In this document: piece after piece, positions 16,763-24,091 of the stretch
Layout: every line of letters begins with the position of its first letter
Position numbering within the stretch: the first letter of the stretch is position 1
From: Candidatus Poribacteria bacterium
Lineage (GTDB): Bacteria > Poribacteria > WGA-4E > PCPOR2b
Direction of reading: 5' to 3'
DNA: 53,855 nt
Assembly: GCA_022826645.1 (NCBI GenBank)
Contig: JAJDUM010000125.1
Coordinates: 1 to 53,855, forward strand
The notes under the pieces: model-generated
Databases searched by the model: none
Told to the model about the DNA's origin: nothing
What the model saw: only the letters and a program-made list of their open reading frames with translations
Program-made: the position numbers and the translations under genes

Positions 16763-17331
16763 TATTGCCACCTTTCTCCAGAACGGTTGTTTGCAAACGA
16801 AGGGTAGGAGTTGTCAGGAATTATCTTGTTTCTCCGATCGAAAGCTTCATGTATCCACGATTGCAAGAGCTTTGGATTGGTGTTCCAATCATACACCTTT
16901 GCAAATTTATATTTTACATTATAATAAAGACGCGGAGGTATAATGTAGGGATTATATTTGTCTCTACCGTAATCGGGATGGGTAGGTAATAAAATACCAA
17001 TGAGGCCGGAACGGAGATTGGACTCTGTTTGACGTATGCTTACCCCGATTTCCCAATCCACATGCTTTCTTTTCCACGTTTCTGCACCAATTAAAACAAC
17101 TGTCACGGTTGAGTCTCGAAGATATCCTTCCCGGATCTTTTGACGAATAGTGTCTGTTTTGAGATTTGGATCGAGATCGCCAATTTGGACAGATTTTGAC
17201 ACCATGATGTCAAAAATATCTGAAAACAACTCTTCAAACTGATTTCTGTATACTTGGTCATTATCATGGTGATAACTGACAAAAACCTTATGGCGATTAT
17301 TCATCTGATTTAGTCCATACTGTGATCTCAT
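16762..17331 (-). CDS. TIR-like (MTH538/DUF1863, ThsB-type) domain protein
   Basis: A 189-residue protein made of one domain. KVFVSYHHDNDQVYRNQFEELF (15-36) is the first strand and helix, DSTVTVVLIGAETWKRKHVDWEIGVSI (73-99) carries the VDWEI motif, and IGILLP...NPYIIPPRLYYNV follows. Glu 94 in VDWEI is at the position of the catalytic Glu of TIR NAD-cleaving enzymes. Thoeris ThsB proteins, which make a cyclic ADP-ribose-type signal on phage infection, belong to this family, but no ThsA-like receptor is near. The RBS GGGGAG lies 8 bases before the ATG at 17331; a second in-frame Met is at 17304. It is the first gene of the island operon and overlaps the next by one base. Confidence 0.8.
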   Translation of the reverse strand: MRSQYGLNQMNNRHKVFVSYHHDNDQVYRNQFEELFSDIFDIMVSKSVQIGDLDPNLKTDTIRQKIREGYLRDSTVTVVLIGAETWKRKHVDWEIGVSIRQTESNLRSGLIGILLPTHPDYGRDKYNPYIIPPRLYYNVKYKFAKVYDWNTNPKLLQSWIHEAFDRRNKIIPDNSYPSFANNRSGERWQ

Positions 17332-17450
17332 TCCTTAGTCTCCCCATTGGGCACATAAGAACAGAGTTCAATTTCAGCAAAAGTTTACTAAAACCCGCTG
17401 CAATCTCAAAAACATCAATAAGACCAAAGATCTATCTGTCCCTTGCAACT

Positions 17451-17516
17451 ATGGTGGACCGTAGAATTAATGAGATACTCCAAACCGGTGCGGTTGGAAA
17501 CCGCACCTACCGGGGG
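17451..17516. repeat. GGTGCGGTT/AACCGCACC hairpin repeat, copy 1
   Basis: GGTGCGGTT (17487-17495) and AACCGCACC (17499-17507) form a 9-bp stem with a 3-base loop, followed by TACCGGGGG. The block starting TAGAATTAATGAGATACTCCAAACC is shared with 47299-47363, with small changes. It lies 120-180 bases upstream of the defence operon start. Part of the same repeat (TCTAAAATCTACTATA) is also seen at about 1129-1144 on the other strand. Confidence 0.7.
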
Positions 17517-17593
17517 CATAGCCTATATTTTTCAGATCCCGGTAGTCGAGGTTTGCTGAACTCTCCGATCTTCTAGTACTTCGTCAAATAAAT

Positions 17594-17731
17594 TGTGACA
17601 AGTCACTCACCGCTCGACTTGGATAGACATATCCAAGCCATCCGGACTATAGCGCAATGTGCTAGGTATCTATGTAGTGGATTTGTCAATCCACTACGAG
17701 CAGGACCACTAGCATTTACCTGACAGTGCAC
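17594..17731. repeat. double-hairpin repeat, copy B-3 (reverse orientation)
   Basis: The hairpins CTTGGATA-GACA-TATCCAAG and AGTGGATT-TGTC-AATCCACT are both present, and the element ends in CTAGCATTTACCTGACAGTGCA. This is the reverse complement of the starts of the copies at 50406 and 52796 (ACACTGTCAGATAAATG). It lies upstream of the defence operon. It contains no ORF. Confidence 0.72.
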
Positions 17732-18171
17732 TAGTCTCTTCTATGCCTTAAAGTATACCAGAAAAGGCAAACAGAGTGTAAATCTAAAAACAGGGGGGGT
17801 CAAACTAATAGTTTAGCTCCACCTGAAAAATGTTGGAGGTCATAAAAAAGCACATAATAACCTTTGGTGCTAGTTAGTGAGAGGGTCTTTCCCACATTGT
17901 TGAAGCGTTCATTGATTCGTCTTAGGTTCTACCCTTCGGCTGCACATGCCGCCCCTCCCCGATAAATCCCCCGATAGGATCGGGGCAGGCCCGATGAATC
18001 CCCGATAAATCGGGACAGGCGGGACAGGCGGGATTCAAAGCAACCGGGGCTAAAGGCACCGAAGAGCCTGTCCCGTCCTAAAATAGGTTTTTCACGTTTC
18101 ACGCATCACGTTTCACGTTATCAACAGCTGCAAACTAGCACCATTGGTTGATAACTTAGGAGAAACCAAGT

Positions 18172-18202
18172 TTTTCCAAAAAACTCGGTTTCTTTGAATG
18201 AC
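18172..18202. repeat. GAAACC(A/G)AGTTTTT hairpin repeat
   Basis: GAAACCAAGTTTTT pairs with AAAAACTCGGTTTC with one mismatch. The same hairpin, perfectly paired, recurs at 52692-52723 at the end of the amidase gene. It lies about 60 bases past the DUF58 stop, in the direction of its transcription, so it could act as a terminator for the partner-switching operon, but the T-run after the stem is short. Confidence 0.5.
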
Positions 18203-18261
18203 CGCAGAGCGCGGGGCAAGATGCCCCGCCTACAGTTGGCTGCGTACGTCCTATTAGATTA

Positions 18262-19164
18262 TCAAATCAATCCCTCCCGTTTGGCGAGATAGGCGGAGAG
18301 GGCGTAATCAACGGGGGTTGTGGTGTCGATTGTGTTATAATCGATATCGGATCTGCTCAGTTCCAGCTTGTAGTGGTTGATGAAATCGTGCAGATGGCTG
18401 AGGTAGCTTTCGCGGATCGCCTGTGGCGTTGCGATGACCTCCTCGTCCGTTTCGGCATCAACGAAACGCGCCACGCGATCAAATGCGAATTCTAATTCCT
18501 GATTGTCCAAAATATGAAAGACAATCACCTCATGTCCGTCATAGCGAAGATGTTCAAGGGCTTTCACAACCGTATCGGGCTCATCCTCGTAGAGGTCAGA
18601 GATCAGGATAACCAATCCGCGTTTGGTGAGGCGTTCGGCGATCTGGTGGATGGGTTCCCCCATCTGCGTGAGCTTATTGGTTTGGATCCGTTCAAGCGTC
18701 AGGAGGATTGCGTGGAGATGGGCGGGAGAGCTTCGGGCGGGTAGGTATTCGTGGAGTCTGTCGTCAAAGTATGCGAATCCGACGGCGTCCCGTTGCTTCG
18801 CCATGAAGTAGGCGATTGACGCGATAAGGTAGCTGGCGTATTGCAGCTTCGTCAGTTCGCCGGAACCGTAGTTCATTGACTCGCTTGTGTCGAGTAGGAG
18901 GTAGCAGTTGAGGTTGGTTTCCTCCTCAAACTGCTTGATGTAGTACCGATTGGTTCGCCCATAGGCTTTCCAGTCGAGGTGTTTGATATCATCGCCGGGC
19001 ATATATTGCCGGTACTGTGCGAACTCGACGCTGAAACCGTGATAGGGGCTTTTGTGGAGACCTGAGATAAATCCTTCGACGACAGATTTCGCGATGAGTT
19101 CGAGGTTGCCAATTTTTGCCAGAGCGGCGGGATCCAGATAGCGCTGCCCTTCCCGATTTTGCAT
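18262..19164 (-). CDS. DUF58 domain protein
   Basis: A 300-residue protein with the DUF58 core FAQYRQYMPGDDIKHLDWKAYGR (about 47-70) and a von Willebrand-like strand YLLLDTSESM (about 86-95). DAVGFAYFDD and VILISDLYEDE are further metal-site-like strands. DUF58 proteins usually work with MoxR AAA ATPases in envelope or enzyme-maturation assemblies. No MoxR gene is visible here. The gene is the last of an operon that starts with RsbW/V/U-type genes, which is unusual. GAGGAC precedes the ATG. It is cytoplasmic, with no signal peptide or membrane helix. Confidence 0.85.
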   Translation of the reverse strand: MQNREGQRYLDPAALAKIGNLELIAKSVVEGFISGLHKSPYHGFSVEFAQYRQYMPGDDIKHLDWKAYGRTNRYYIKQFEEETNLNCYLLLDTSESMNYGSGELTKLQYASYLIASIAYFMAKQRDAVGFAYFDDRLHEYLPARSSPAHLHAILLTLERIQTNKLTQMGEPIHQIAERLTKRGLVILISDLYEDEPDTVVKALEHLRYDGHEVIVFHILDNQELEFAFDRVARFVDAETDEEVIATPQAIRESYLSHLHDFINHYKLELSRSDIDYNTIDTTTPVDYALSAYLAKREGLI

Positions 19165-19252
19165 TAACTTTGTCCTCGTCTATATCAGGGATCCCCCATA
19201 AACCAATAAACAAATTGTTTTCACGTTTCACGCTTTATTTATATTTGGGTGA

Positions 19253-21064
19253 TTATATTTTTTTAAGCACCATTAGGGTCAGGTCATCAAACTGCTCGGC
19301 TTCCCCCTGAAATGCAATAACGTCGTCGTAAATGGCTTGGCATATCTGATCCGCACTTTCGCTTTTCACCCGTTGTGCAACTGCCTCCAAACGTTCCTCT
19401 TCATACAGTTCTCCATCGGTGTTTACGGTTTCCGTCACCCCATCAGTGTAGAAAAGCACGACGTCCCCGCTGCCGAGTTGGGTCGTCTCCTGCTCAAATT
19501 CTGAGATTTCGGACAGGACATCGTTAGGAAACATGCCCAGCATCACCCCACCTTTTTCCAGTTCGTCATAACCTCCCTCGCGCCGGATGACGAGCGGGTA
19601 GTTGTGTCCGGCGTTGATTGAAGTAATCTGATCCGTTTCTGGATGTAGTTGGGCGTAGAAGAAGGTGGCAAATTTGCCGGACGTACTGCTTGCGTATAGC
19701 AGTGAGTTGAGCGCTTCCGCCATGCTCGGCAAATCCTCTTTTCGTGTTACCTCTGAATGTAACCCCGCCCGCAGGGTCGCCATGAGCAATGCCGCTTGCA
19801 TCCCTTTGCCAGAGACATCGGCGATTGCAAGCCCCCAAGTATCGTCTGCATCTGGGAGGCAGTCGTAGTAGTCACCACCGACACCGCCACGGGGGAAGTA
19901 AAGCCCGGTGGCCTCATAGCCAGAAATTTCAGGGAGCGCTTCGGGGATGAGATTCTGCTGAATCTTCGCTGCTTCATCCATCTCCGCCTGTAGTTGCCGT
20001 CCTTCCAGTGCCTCCTGGTAGAGTTGTGCGTTTTCGATCGATACGCCCGCTTGATTGGCGAAAGCTTCGAGCAGAACCCTATCTTCGTCGGTAAAATCCG
20101 GAGTAGTGCCCCCTCTTCCCTCCTTATCTGCGACAATCAACACGCCCAGGGTCTCTTCGCGTCCACGCATGGGGACCGCCATCAGATTCCTACGACCAAG
20201 CAAGCCCTCTACTTCATCATTGGAAATCAGCGTTTCACCCTCTTGGGTAGCAACTTGGGCGATGGGCGTGAGTGCGGACGAGGTCTCCTGATCCGTTTGT
20301 AGGGGGATCGATAGATTTTCCAGTTGGGCGTTGGCGTCCGGCTCAAGGGCAAAAAGGGATTTCATTTCAAGCCGTTGTGTGATTGGGTTGATGAGCAACA
20401 GTCCTCCCGCGCTTGCGTCCAGTAAAGTGATCGCATGTGTTACCACCTCTTCCTGCACAGCCTCTGTGTCGAGCGATTTGCATATTTGGGTGGCGGTGTC
20501 AGAAAGCATGAACAGGCGGAACTGTTCCGCACGGGTTTTATCCACCAAGCGCGAGTAAGCGATTGCAACGGAGATCTGGTTTGCCAGCACCGGCAAGAGC
20601 TCCCGATTCCAGTCCTCCAAGTTATCCTGTGATCGAAAACTGCCCAGACTGATAACCCCCAGAAACTCATCGCGTATCTTGAGGGGTGCCCATAGCGTGG
20701 TGCCAAGGAGTTCCAGTTGAGGTTGGACTTGGTTAAGGAAGTTCTCTAAGGTAGGTGGTGGGCTAGAGATATCAATAGTCGAAGATTCCAGTATCGCCGC
20801 GATGTCGTCGTCATTGACTGGGATGTTCAACGATTCGTCCTTGACATTAATCGCCGCTTCGACTGCGAGACAATTTTCGCTGGGCTGATAGAGCAAGATT
20901 GCACAACTGGTTACTTGCAATGTGCCGTGGATGATTCGCAGATAAGTCCGACTGGATACGTTAAAGTTACCGCGCCCGGAGATGATTGTCTCACCCAGTT
21001 GTTCAAGTTCAGACAGGCTAAAGATCAGCCGTTGTATTGTTTCTTCTGCGGAAACAGATTGCAT
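19253..21064 (-). CDS. GAF-domain SpoIIE/PP2C-type serine phosphatase (RsbU-like)
   Basis: A 603-residue protein. Two GAF-like sensor domains come first (about 25-170, with CAILLYQPSENCLAVEA; and about 190-345, with DASAGGLLLINP and AVPMRGREETLGVLIV). A short coiled linker (EMDEAAKIQQNLIPE) precedes a SpoIIE phosphatase domain with GGDYYD, IADVSGKGM, GDVVLFYTDGVTE and DDLTLMV, the metal-binding and catalytic residues of PP2C phosphatases. It should dephosphorylate the STAS protein encoded just upstream (21175-21519) when its GAF domains sense a signal. GAGGTG lies before the ATG. Part of the partner-switching operon. Confidence 0.88.
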   Translation of the reverse strand: MQSVSAEETIQRLIFSLSELEQLGETIISGRGNFNVSSRTYLRIIHGTLQVTSCAILLYQPSENCLAVEAAINVKDESLNIPVNDDDIAAILESSTIDISSPPPTLENFLNQVQPQLELLGTTLWAPLKIRDEFLGVISLGSFRSQDNLEDWNRELLPVLANQISVAIAYSRLVDKTRAEQFRLFMLSDTATQICKSLDTEAVQEEVVTHAITLLDASAGGLLLINPITQRLEMKSLFALEPDANAQLENLSIPLQTDQETSSALTPIAQVATQEGETLISNDEVEGLLGRRNLMAVPMRGREETLGVLIVADKEGRGGTTPDFTDEDRVLLEAFANQAGVSIENAQLYQEALEGRQLQAEMDEAAKIQQNLIPEALPEISGYEATGLYFPRGGVGGDYYDCLPDADDTWGLAIADVSGKGMQAALLMATLRAGLHSEVTRKEDLPSMAEALNSLLYASSTSGKFATFFYAQLHPETDQITSINAGHNYPLVIRREGGYDELEKGGVMLGMFPNDVLSEISEFEQETTQLGSGDVVLFYTDGVTETVNTDGELYEEERLEAVAQRVKSESADQICQAIYDDVIAFQGEAEQFDDLTLMVLKKI

Positions 21065-21174
21065 CTCTTAGTCACCTCGGATCGATTAGTTGGGATTGAT
21101 GATTTATCCCAGATTGCGATGATATGGAGTGGTGTTATCCGTTGATCCGGCTCATCTGTGCCCAGACAATCCAA

Positions 21175-21519
21175 TTACAGGTTGGCAGTTGCAGACGCCT
21201 CATCGGAGTGGAGCTCGGCATGTTGAGCGAGTCCCATCATTTTGAAAGTTCGCTCGATGACGGGCGTTAAATGGCAGAAATGTACCGATCCTCCGTGCTC
21301 TTGAAAGTATTCAATAATCTCAATCAGGATAGAGATACCGATACTGTTAACCAGTCGTGTTTTCTCAAGGTTAATTACAAGCGTGTTGTATCCTTGATTC
21401 ATTAGGTCTTTAGCGGTTTCGGCGAGTTTTTCGCCTGTGGGACCGTTTAGGTATCCATCCGTTTCAATAACGGCGTAACCAGCTTCGGTACGTGTATTGA
21501 CATTAAAAGATGATGCCAT
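21175..21519 (-). CDS. STAS-domain anti-sigma-factor antagonist (RsbV-like)
   Basis: A 114-residue single STAS domain: VIETDGYLNGPTGEKLAE, LVINLEKTRLVNSIGISILIEIIEYF and VHFCHLTPVIERTFKMMGL. The phospho-acceptor motif, usually DSSG, reads NSIG here with Ser 59. The Asp is replaced by Asn, although the acceptor Ser is kept. Phosphorylation by the RsbW-like kinase (21574-21993) and dephosphorylation by the RsbU-like phosphatase (19253-21064) would switch its binding. All three genes are adjacent, in the usual order W, V, U. Confidence 0.88.
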   Translation of the reverse strand: MASSFNVNTRTEAGYAVIETDGYLNGPTGEKLAETAKDLMNQGYNTLVINLEKTRLVNSIGISILIEIIEYFQEHGGSVHFCHLTPVIERTFKMMGLAQHAELHSDEASATANL

Positions 21520-21573
21520 TTGTTTCCTCCTTCATCAGGATTTTTGGGTGGTGGCTATGTTTTCTATTTTTGA

Positions 21574-21993
21574 TTATATTCGTTTTTTTAGCATTGTGAT
21601 GGTTGTTCCTTCATCACTGCTGTCGATTTCCACTTCATCCATCATTTCTCGAATAATCTCTAAGCCCCACCCTCGTTTTTGCATGGCGCGAGCCCGAGCC
21701 TCTCCAGTTAGCAGCTCAGTTTGCTCCGCGCCAAATCCAGTGCCGTGATCTGTAATTTTTAGCGCCAGTTCATCGTTTGTGAGCACGTAGGTGACTGTTA
21801 CTTTACTGTCTCTGCTATTACTGTGTTCGAAAGCATTGATGCAGGTTTCAATGATAGCCAATTGGATCTCATCAATATGAGTTTCCTCAAACTCCATGAT
21901 TTCCGCGAGGATAGAGGCGGTATGGGCAGCGACTAATTCCATGTTTGGATGTATCGGAATGTTTAGAGTCACTTCACGTTTTTCTTCTGCCAT
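21574..21993 (-). CDS. anti-sigma regulatory serine kinase (RsbW-like HATPase)
   Basis: A 139-residue protein from the ATG at 21993 (MAEEKREVTLNIPI), preceded by AAGGAGACTCC. The frame stays open to 22089 without a better start. HATPase motifs: IDEIQLAIIETCINAFEHSN (N box) and ITDHGTGFG (G1 box), with GWGLEIIREMMDEV as G2. Such kinases bind a sigma factor or another target and phosphorylate their STAS antagonist. No sigma factor gene is adjacent, so the target lies elsewhere or is not a sigma factor. First gene of the operon. Confidence 0.87.
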   Translation of the reverse strand: MAEEKREVTLNIPIHPNMELVAAHTASILAEIMEFEETHIDEIQLAIIETCINAFEHSNSRDSKVTVTYVLTNDELALKITDHGTGFGAEQTELLTGEARARAMQKRGWGLEIIREMMDEVEIDSSDEGTTITMLKKRI

Positions 21994-22117
21994 TGGAGTC
22001 TCCTTTTTTGGGGAATAGGCTGTGTTGCGTCTGTTACCCTTCGCAGCAAAATTGATGGAATTAGATCCGGATAGGTCGTAGCCATCCAACTTTGCTAAAA
22101 TTGCGGTATTTTTTTAT

Positions 22118-22272
22118 TAGGACTTACGCAGCTAAACGGTTAAAGCCTCCGTTCCGAGAGTCTTCGACCTGTAGTTCGGCGATTCATCGCCGCTGAACAC
22201 TGTTTCCAACGCCCGATGAATCCCCGACTTATCGGGACAGGCGGGCAATTACAATCGAAGTGCGTAAGTCCT
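22118..22272. mobile_element. MITE-like element with TAGGACTTACGCA ends
   Basis: Left end TAGGACTTACGCA (22118-22130), right end TGCGTAAGTCCT (22261-22272), inverted and 12 bases long, with about 130 bases between. The inside holds AATCCCCGACTTATCGGGA and GGCGATTCATCGCC palindromes and no ORF. A larger relative lies at 28412-28712. It inserted between the RsbW-type gene and the stop of the glycosyltransferase gene at 22278. Confidence 0.75.
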
Positions 22273-22277
22273 GTTTA

Positions 22278-23042
22278 TTAAACAAAGTTTGCTTTTTTAA
22301 AGATCTTCGACGTGGAGGCGAAACGATATTTGAACAGGGTCCATCCGGCACGGACGCCCTCCCGCCAGAATTGGAGTTTCTTCCCACCGCCCTTTGTGCG
22401 TGGGAAGTAGGAAATGGGCACCTCATAGATATGATAGCCTGCACGTAGTACTTTTGCCGTCACTTCTGGGCAGAATTCAAACCCTTGAGCGGTCAAATTA
22501 AGGTTGGCTATCAGGCTCGTGTTAAATGCCTTGTAACATGTCGCCTCATCGGTGATGCGTACATGATACAATAGATTCGTGAAATTAGCAAGCATACGAT
22601 TTGCTATGTAGGTTTTCAGGCTTGCCTGTTTTTTGCCGTTTAGGAATCTCGAACCGTAGACCACCTTGGCGATACCTTTTTGTAACACTTCCAAGATTGG
22701 TATCAGATCTCTTGGAGAGAGTTCGAGGTCAGCATCTTGAATAACCGTAAACTGACCGGTGACCTGTTCCAGTCCAAGCTGAATTGCACCTCCTTTTCCT
22801 CGGTTTTCTTTGCACTGCAGAATCTTCAACTTCGGTTCATTACGCATCTGTTCCAAGATCTCAGATGTCTCGTCGGTCGAACCGTCGTTGACGACAATGA
22901 TTTCTTTGTCGATTGGTACTTCCTGAACTGCTTGAATAACCTGTCGAATCGTTTGCGCCTCATTGAAGGCTGGGATAATGACCGACAGGGTTGGGGGACG
23001 GTGTTCGGGATTTTCGGTTACCGGTTGTCCCGATTTTCTCAA
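22278..23042 (-). CDS. family 2 glycosyltransferase (dolichol/undecaprenyl-phosphate sugar transferase type)
   Basis: A 254-residue protein with LSVIIPAFNEAQTI (nucleotide-sugar start strand), KEIIVVNDGSTDET and VIQDADLELSPRDL (DxD-type metal motif), followed by VVYGSRFLNGKK. This matches the polyprenyl-phosphate mannosyl/glucosyl transferase subgroup (DPM1-like, no membrane anchor). It starts with TTG immediately after the TAA stop of the SDR gene (no spacer), so it is translated by coupling. The C-terminus (RTKGGGKKLQFWREGVRAGWTLFKYRF) is typical. It probably makes a lipid-linked sugar for envelope glycosylation. Confidence 0.87.
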   Translation of the reverse strand: MRKSGQPVTENPEHRPPTLSVIIPAFNEAQTIRQVIQAVQEVPIDKEIIVVNDGSTDETSEILEQMRNEPKLKILQCKENRGKGGAIQLGLEQVTGQFTVIQDADLELSPRDLIPILEVLQKGIAKVVYGSRFLNGKKQASLKTYIANRMLANFTNLLYHVRITDEATCYKAFNTSLIANLNLTAQGFEFCPEVTAKVLRAGYHIYEVPISYFPRTKGGGKKLQFWREGVRAGWTLFKYRFASTSKIFKKANFV

Positions 23043-23834
23043 TTATAACAACCCCTTTGCCATACCGCCATCCACTTGGATAGTGGTGCCGGTGATATAA
23101 CTTGCGCGACCGGACGCGAGGAACACGACAAGATTGGCGAATTCCGTGGGATCGCCAATTCGACCGAGTGGTATATCTTGGGTCATATTTGCGAGGGCTT
23201 CCTCATACGCGATACCCGCTTCCTCTGCCCTCACAGTCGCTAACTGTTTAATCCGATCAGTGAAGATGACTCCCGGACAGACATTGTTTACAAGAATATT
23301 GTCAGCTGCAAGTTCGGACGCAAGCGTTTTGGCGAACCCGATGACACCGGTTCGCGCCATGTTGGATAACATCAATCCATCTACCGGCTGTTTGACGGAA
23401 ATAGAGGTGAGGTTGATGATGCGACCCCCTCCTCGTGCCTTCATGCTTGGCACAACGCCGCGGCATAGATTAATGGTGCTGAGTAGGTTGAGATGCAGTG
23501 CGTCTTGGTAATCTTCGGGAGACAGGTCTGCAAACCTGCCTGCCCTGGGACCGCCGGCGTTACTGACCAGAATATCGATACCACCGAATTGATCGACGGT
23601 TTTGTCAATCAACTCGCTAACCTGATCAGGTTGGCTGACATCCGCGGGGACAGCTAAGACTTCCGCCCCTGTTTTTTCGCGGATTTCGGCGGCTGTCGCC
23701 TCCAGTGTATCTACATCCCGTGCACAGATTGTTACCTGTGCGCCTTCTCCCGCCAGACCGAGTGCGATGGCTCTGCCAAGCCCTTTGCTTGATGCTCCAA
23801 CGAGTGCAACTTTATCCTTGAGTCCGAGATCCAT
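23043..23834 (-). CDS. SDR-family protein with altered catalytic motif
   Basis: A 263-residue short-chain dehydrogenase/reductase fold with the nucleotide motif GASSKGLG (13-20), DILVSNAGG, and the C-terminal DGGMAKGLL. The Ser of the catalytic site is present (NLTSISV), but the YxxxK motif aligns to SNMAR, so the Tyr and Lys are lost. A similar LSN-type subgroup without Tyr/Lys is known to me among SDR proteins. Activity may differ, or the protein may only bind NAD(P)H. AAGGAGAAATA precedes the ATG. Operon with the downstream glycosyltransferase. A promoter is likely at 24048-24076. Confidence 0.87.
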   Translation of the reverse strand: MDLGLKDKVALVGASSKGLGRAIALGLAGEGAQVTICARDVDTLEATAAEIREKTGAEVLAVPADVSQPDQVSELIDKTVDQFGGIDILVSNAGGPRAGRFADLSPEDYQDALHLNLLSTINLCRGVVPSMKARGGGRIINLTSISVKQPVDGLMLSNMARTGVIGFAKTLASELAADNILVNNVCPGVIFTDRIKQLATVRAEEAGIAYEEALANMTQDIPLGRIGDPTEFANLVVFLASGRASYITGTTIQVDGGMAKGLL

Positions 23835-23900
23835 TATTTCTCCTTATTGATCCATTTTTTTATCCGATCTATGCCCGACGTTTCAAATAGTCAAAAAATC

Positions 23901-23976
23901 ACCGCTCGCAGCGGATTGACAAATCCGCTGTACACGCGCAAAGATGGCTGGGATATGTCTACCCCAGCCGAGCGGG
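23901..23976. repeat. double-hairpin repeat core with paired base changes
   Basis: Hairpin AGCGGATT-GACA-AATCCGCT and hairpin CTGGGATA-TGTC-TACCCCAG. Other copies have AGTGGATT/AATCCACT and CTTGGATA/TATCCAAG. In the first hairpin T:A becomes C:G and pairing is kept. In the second one T:A pair becomes G:C, plus one mismatch. It lies between the SDR promoter and its start codon. Confidence 0.7.
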
Positions 23977-24047
23977 GCCCGCCTTTACCTATTACTCATT
24001 ACGCACTGTTCCTAAGAAAAGCTCATATCTATCTATAGCGAAAGGTA

Positions 24048-24076
24048 AATATATCATTGCCCTAAAGTCGTGTCAA
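24048..24076 (-). promoter_or_regulatory. predicted sigma-70-type promoter for the SDR/glycosyltransferase operon
   Basis: Reading on the minus strand: TTGACA (24076-24071), 17-base spacer, TATATT (24053-24048). It is about 215 bases upstream of the SDR start at 23834, and the double-hairpin repeat lies between. A near-consensus match found by eye, without experimental support. Confidence 0.5.
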
Positions 24077-24091
24077 CCTCAAATTCGCCGA

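Larger units (their letters stand above)
17332..18261. other. 930-base intergenic region filled with dispersed repeats
   Basis: No credible gene. In order it holds the leader of the defence operon, a GGTGCGGTT hairpin repeat (17451-17516), a double-hairpin element (17594-17731), several CCCGATAAATCGGG-type palindromes with CGGGACAGGCGGGACAGGCGGG tandem units (about 17958-18030), CACGTTTCACG repeats (18091-18120), and a GAAACC...GGTTTC hairpin (18172-18202). A GCGGGGC-AAGAT-GCCCCGC hairpin lies at about 18210-18230. No clear promoter for the TIR gene could be picked out. Confidence 0.6.

Noticed and set aside
16762..17331. Complete Thoeris system
   Set aside because: Only a ThsB-type TIR protein is present; no ThsA with a SIR2 or other effector and SLOG domain was found in the window.
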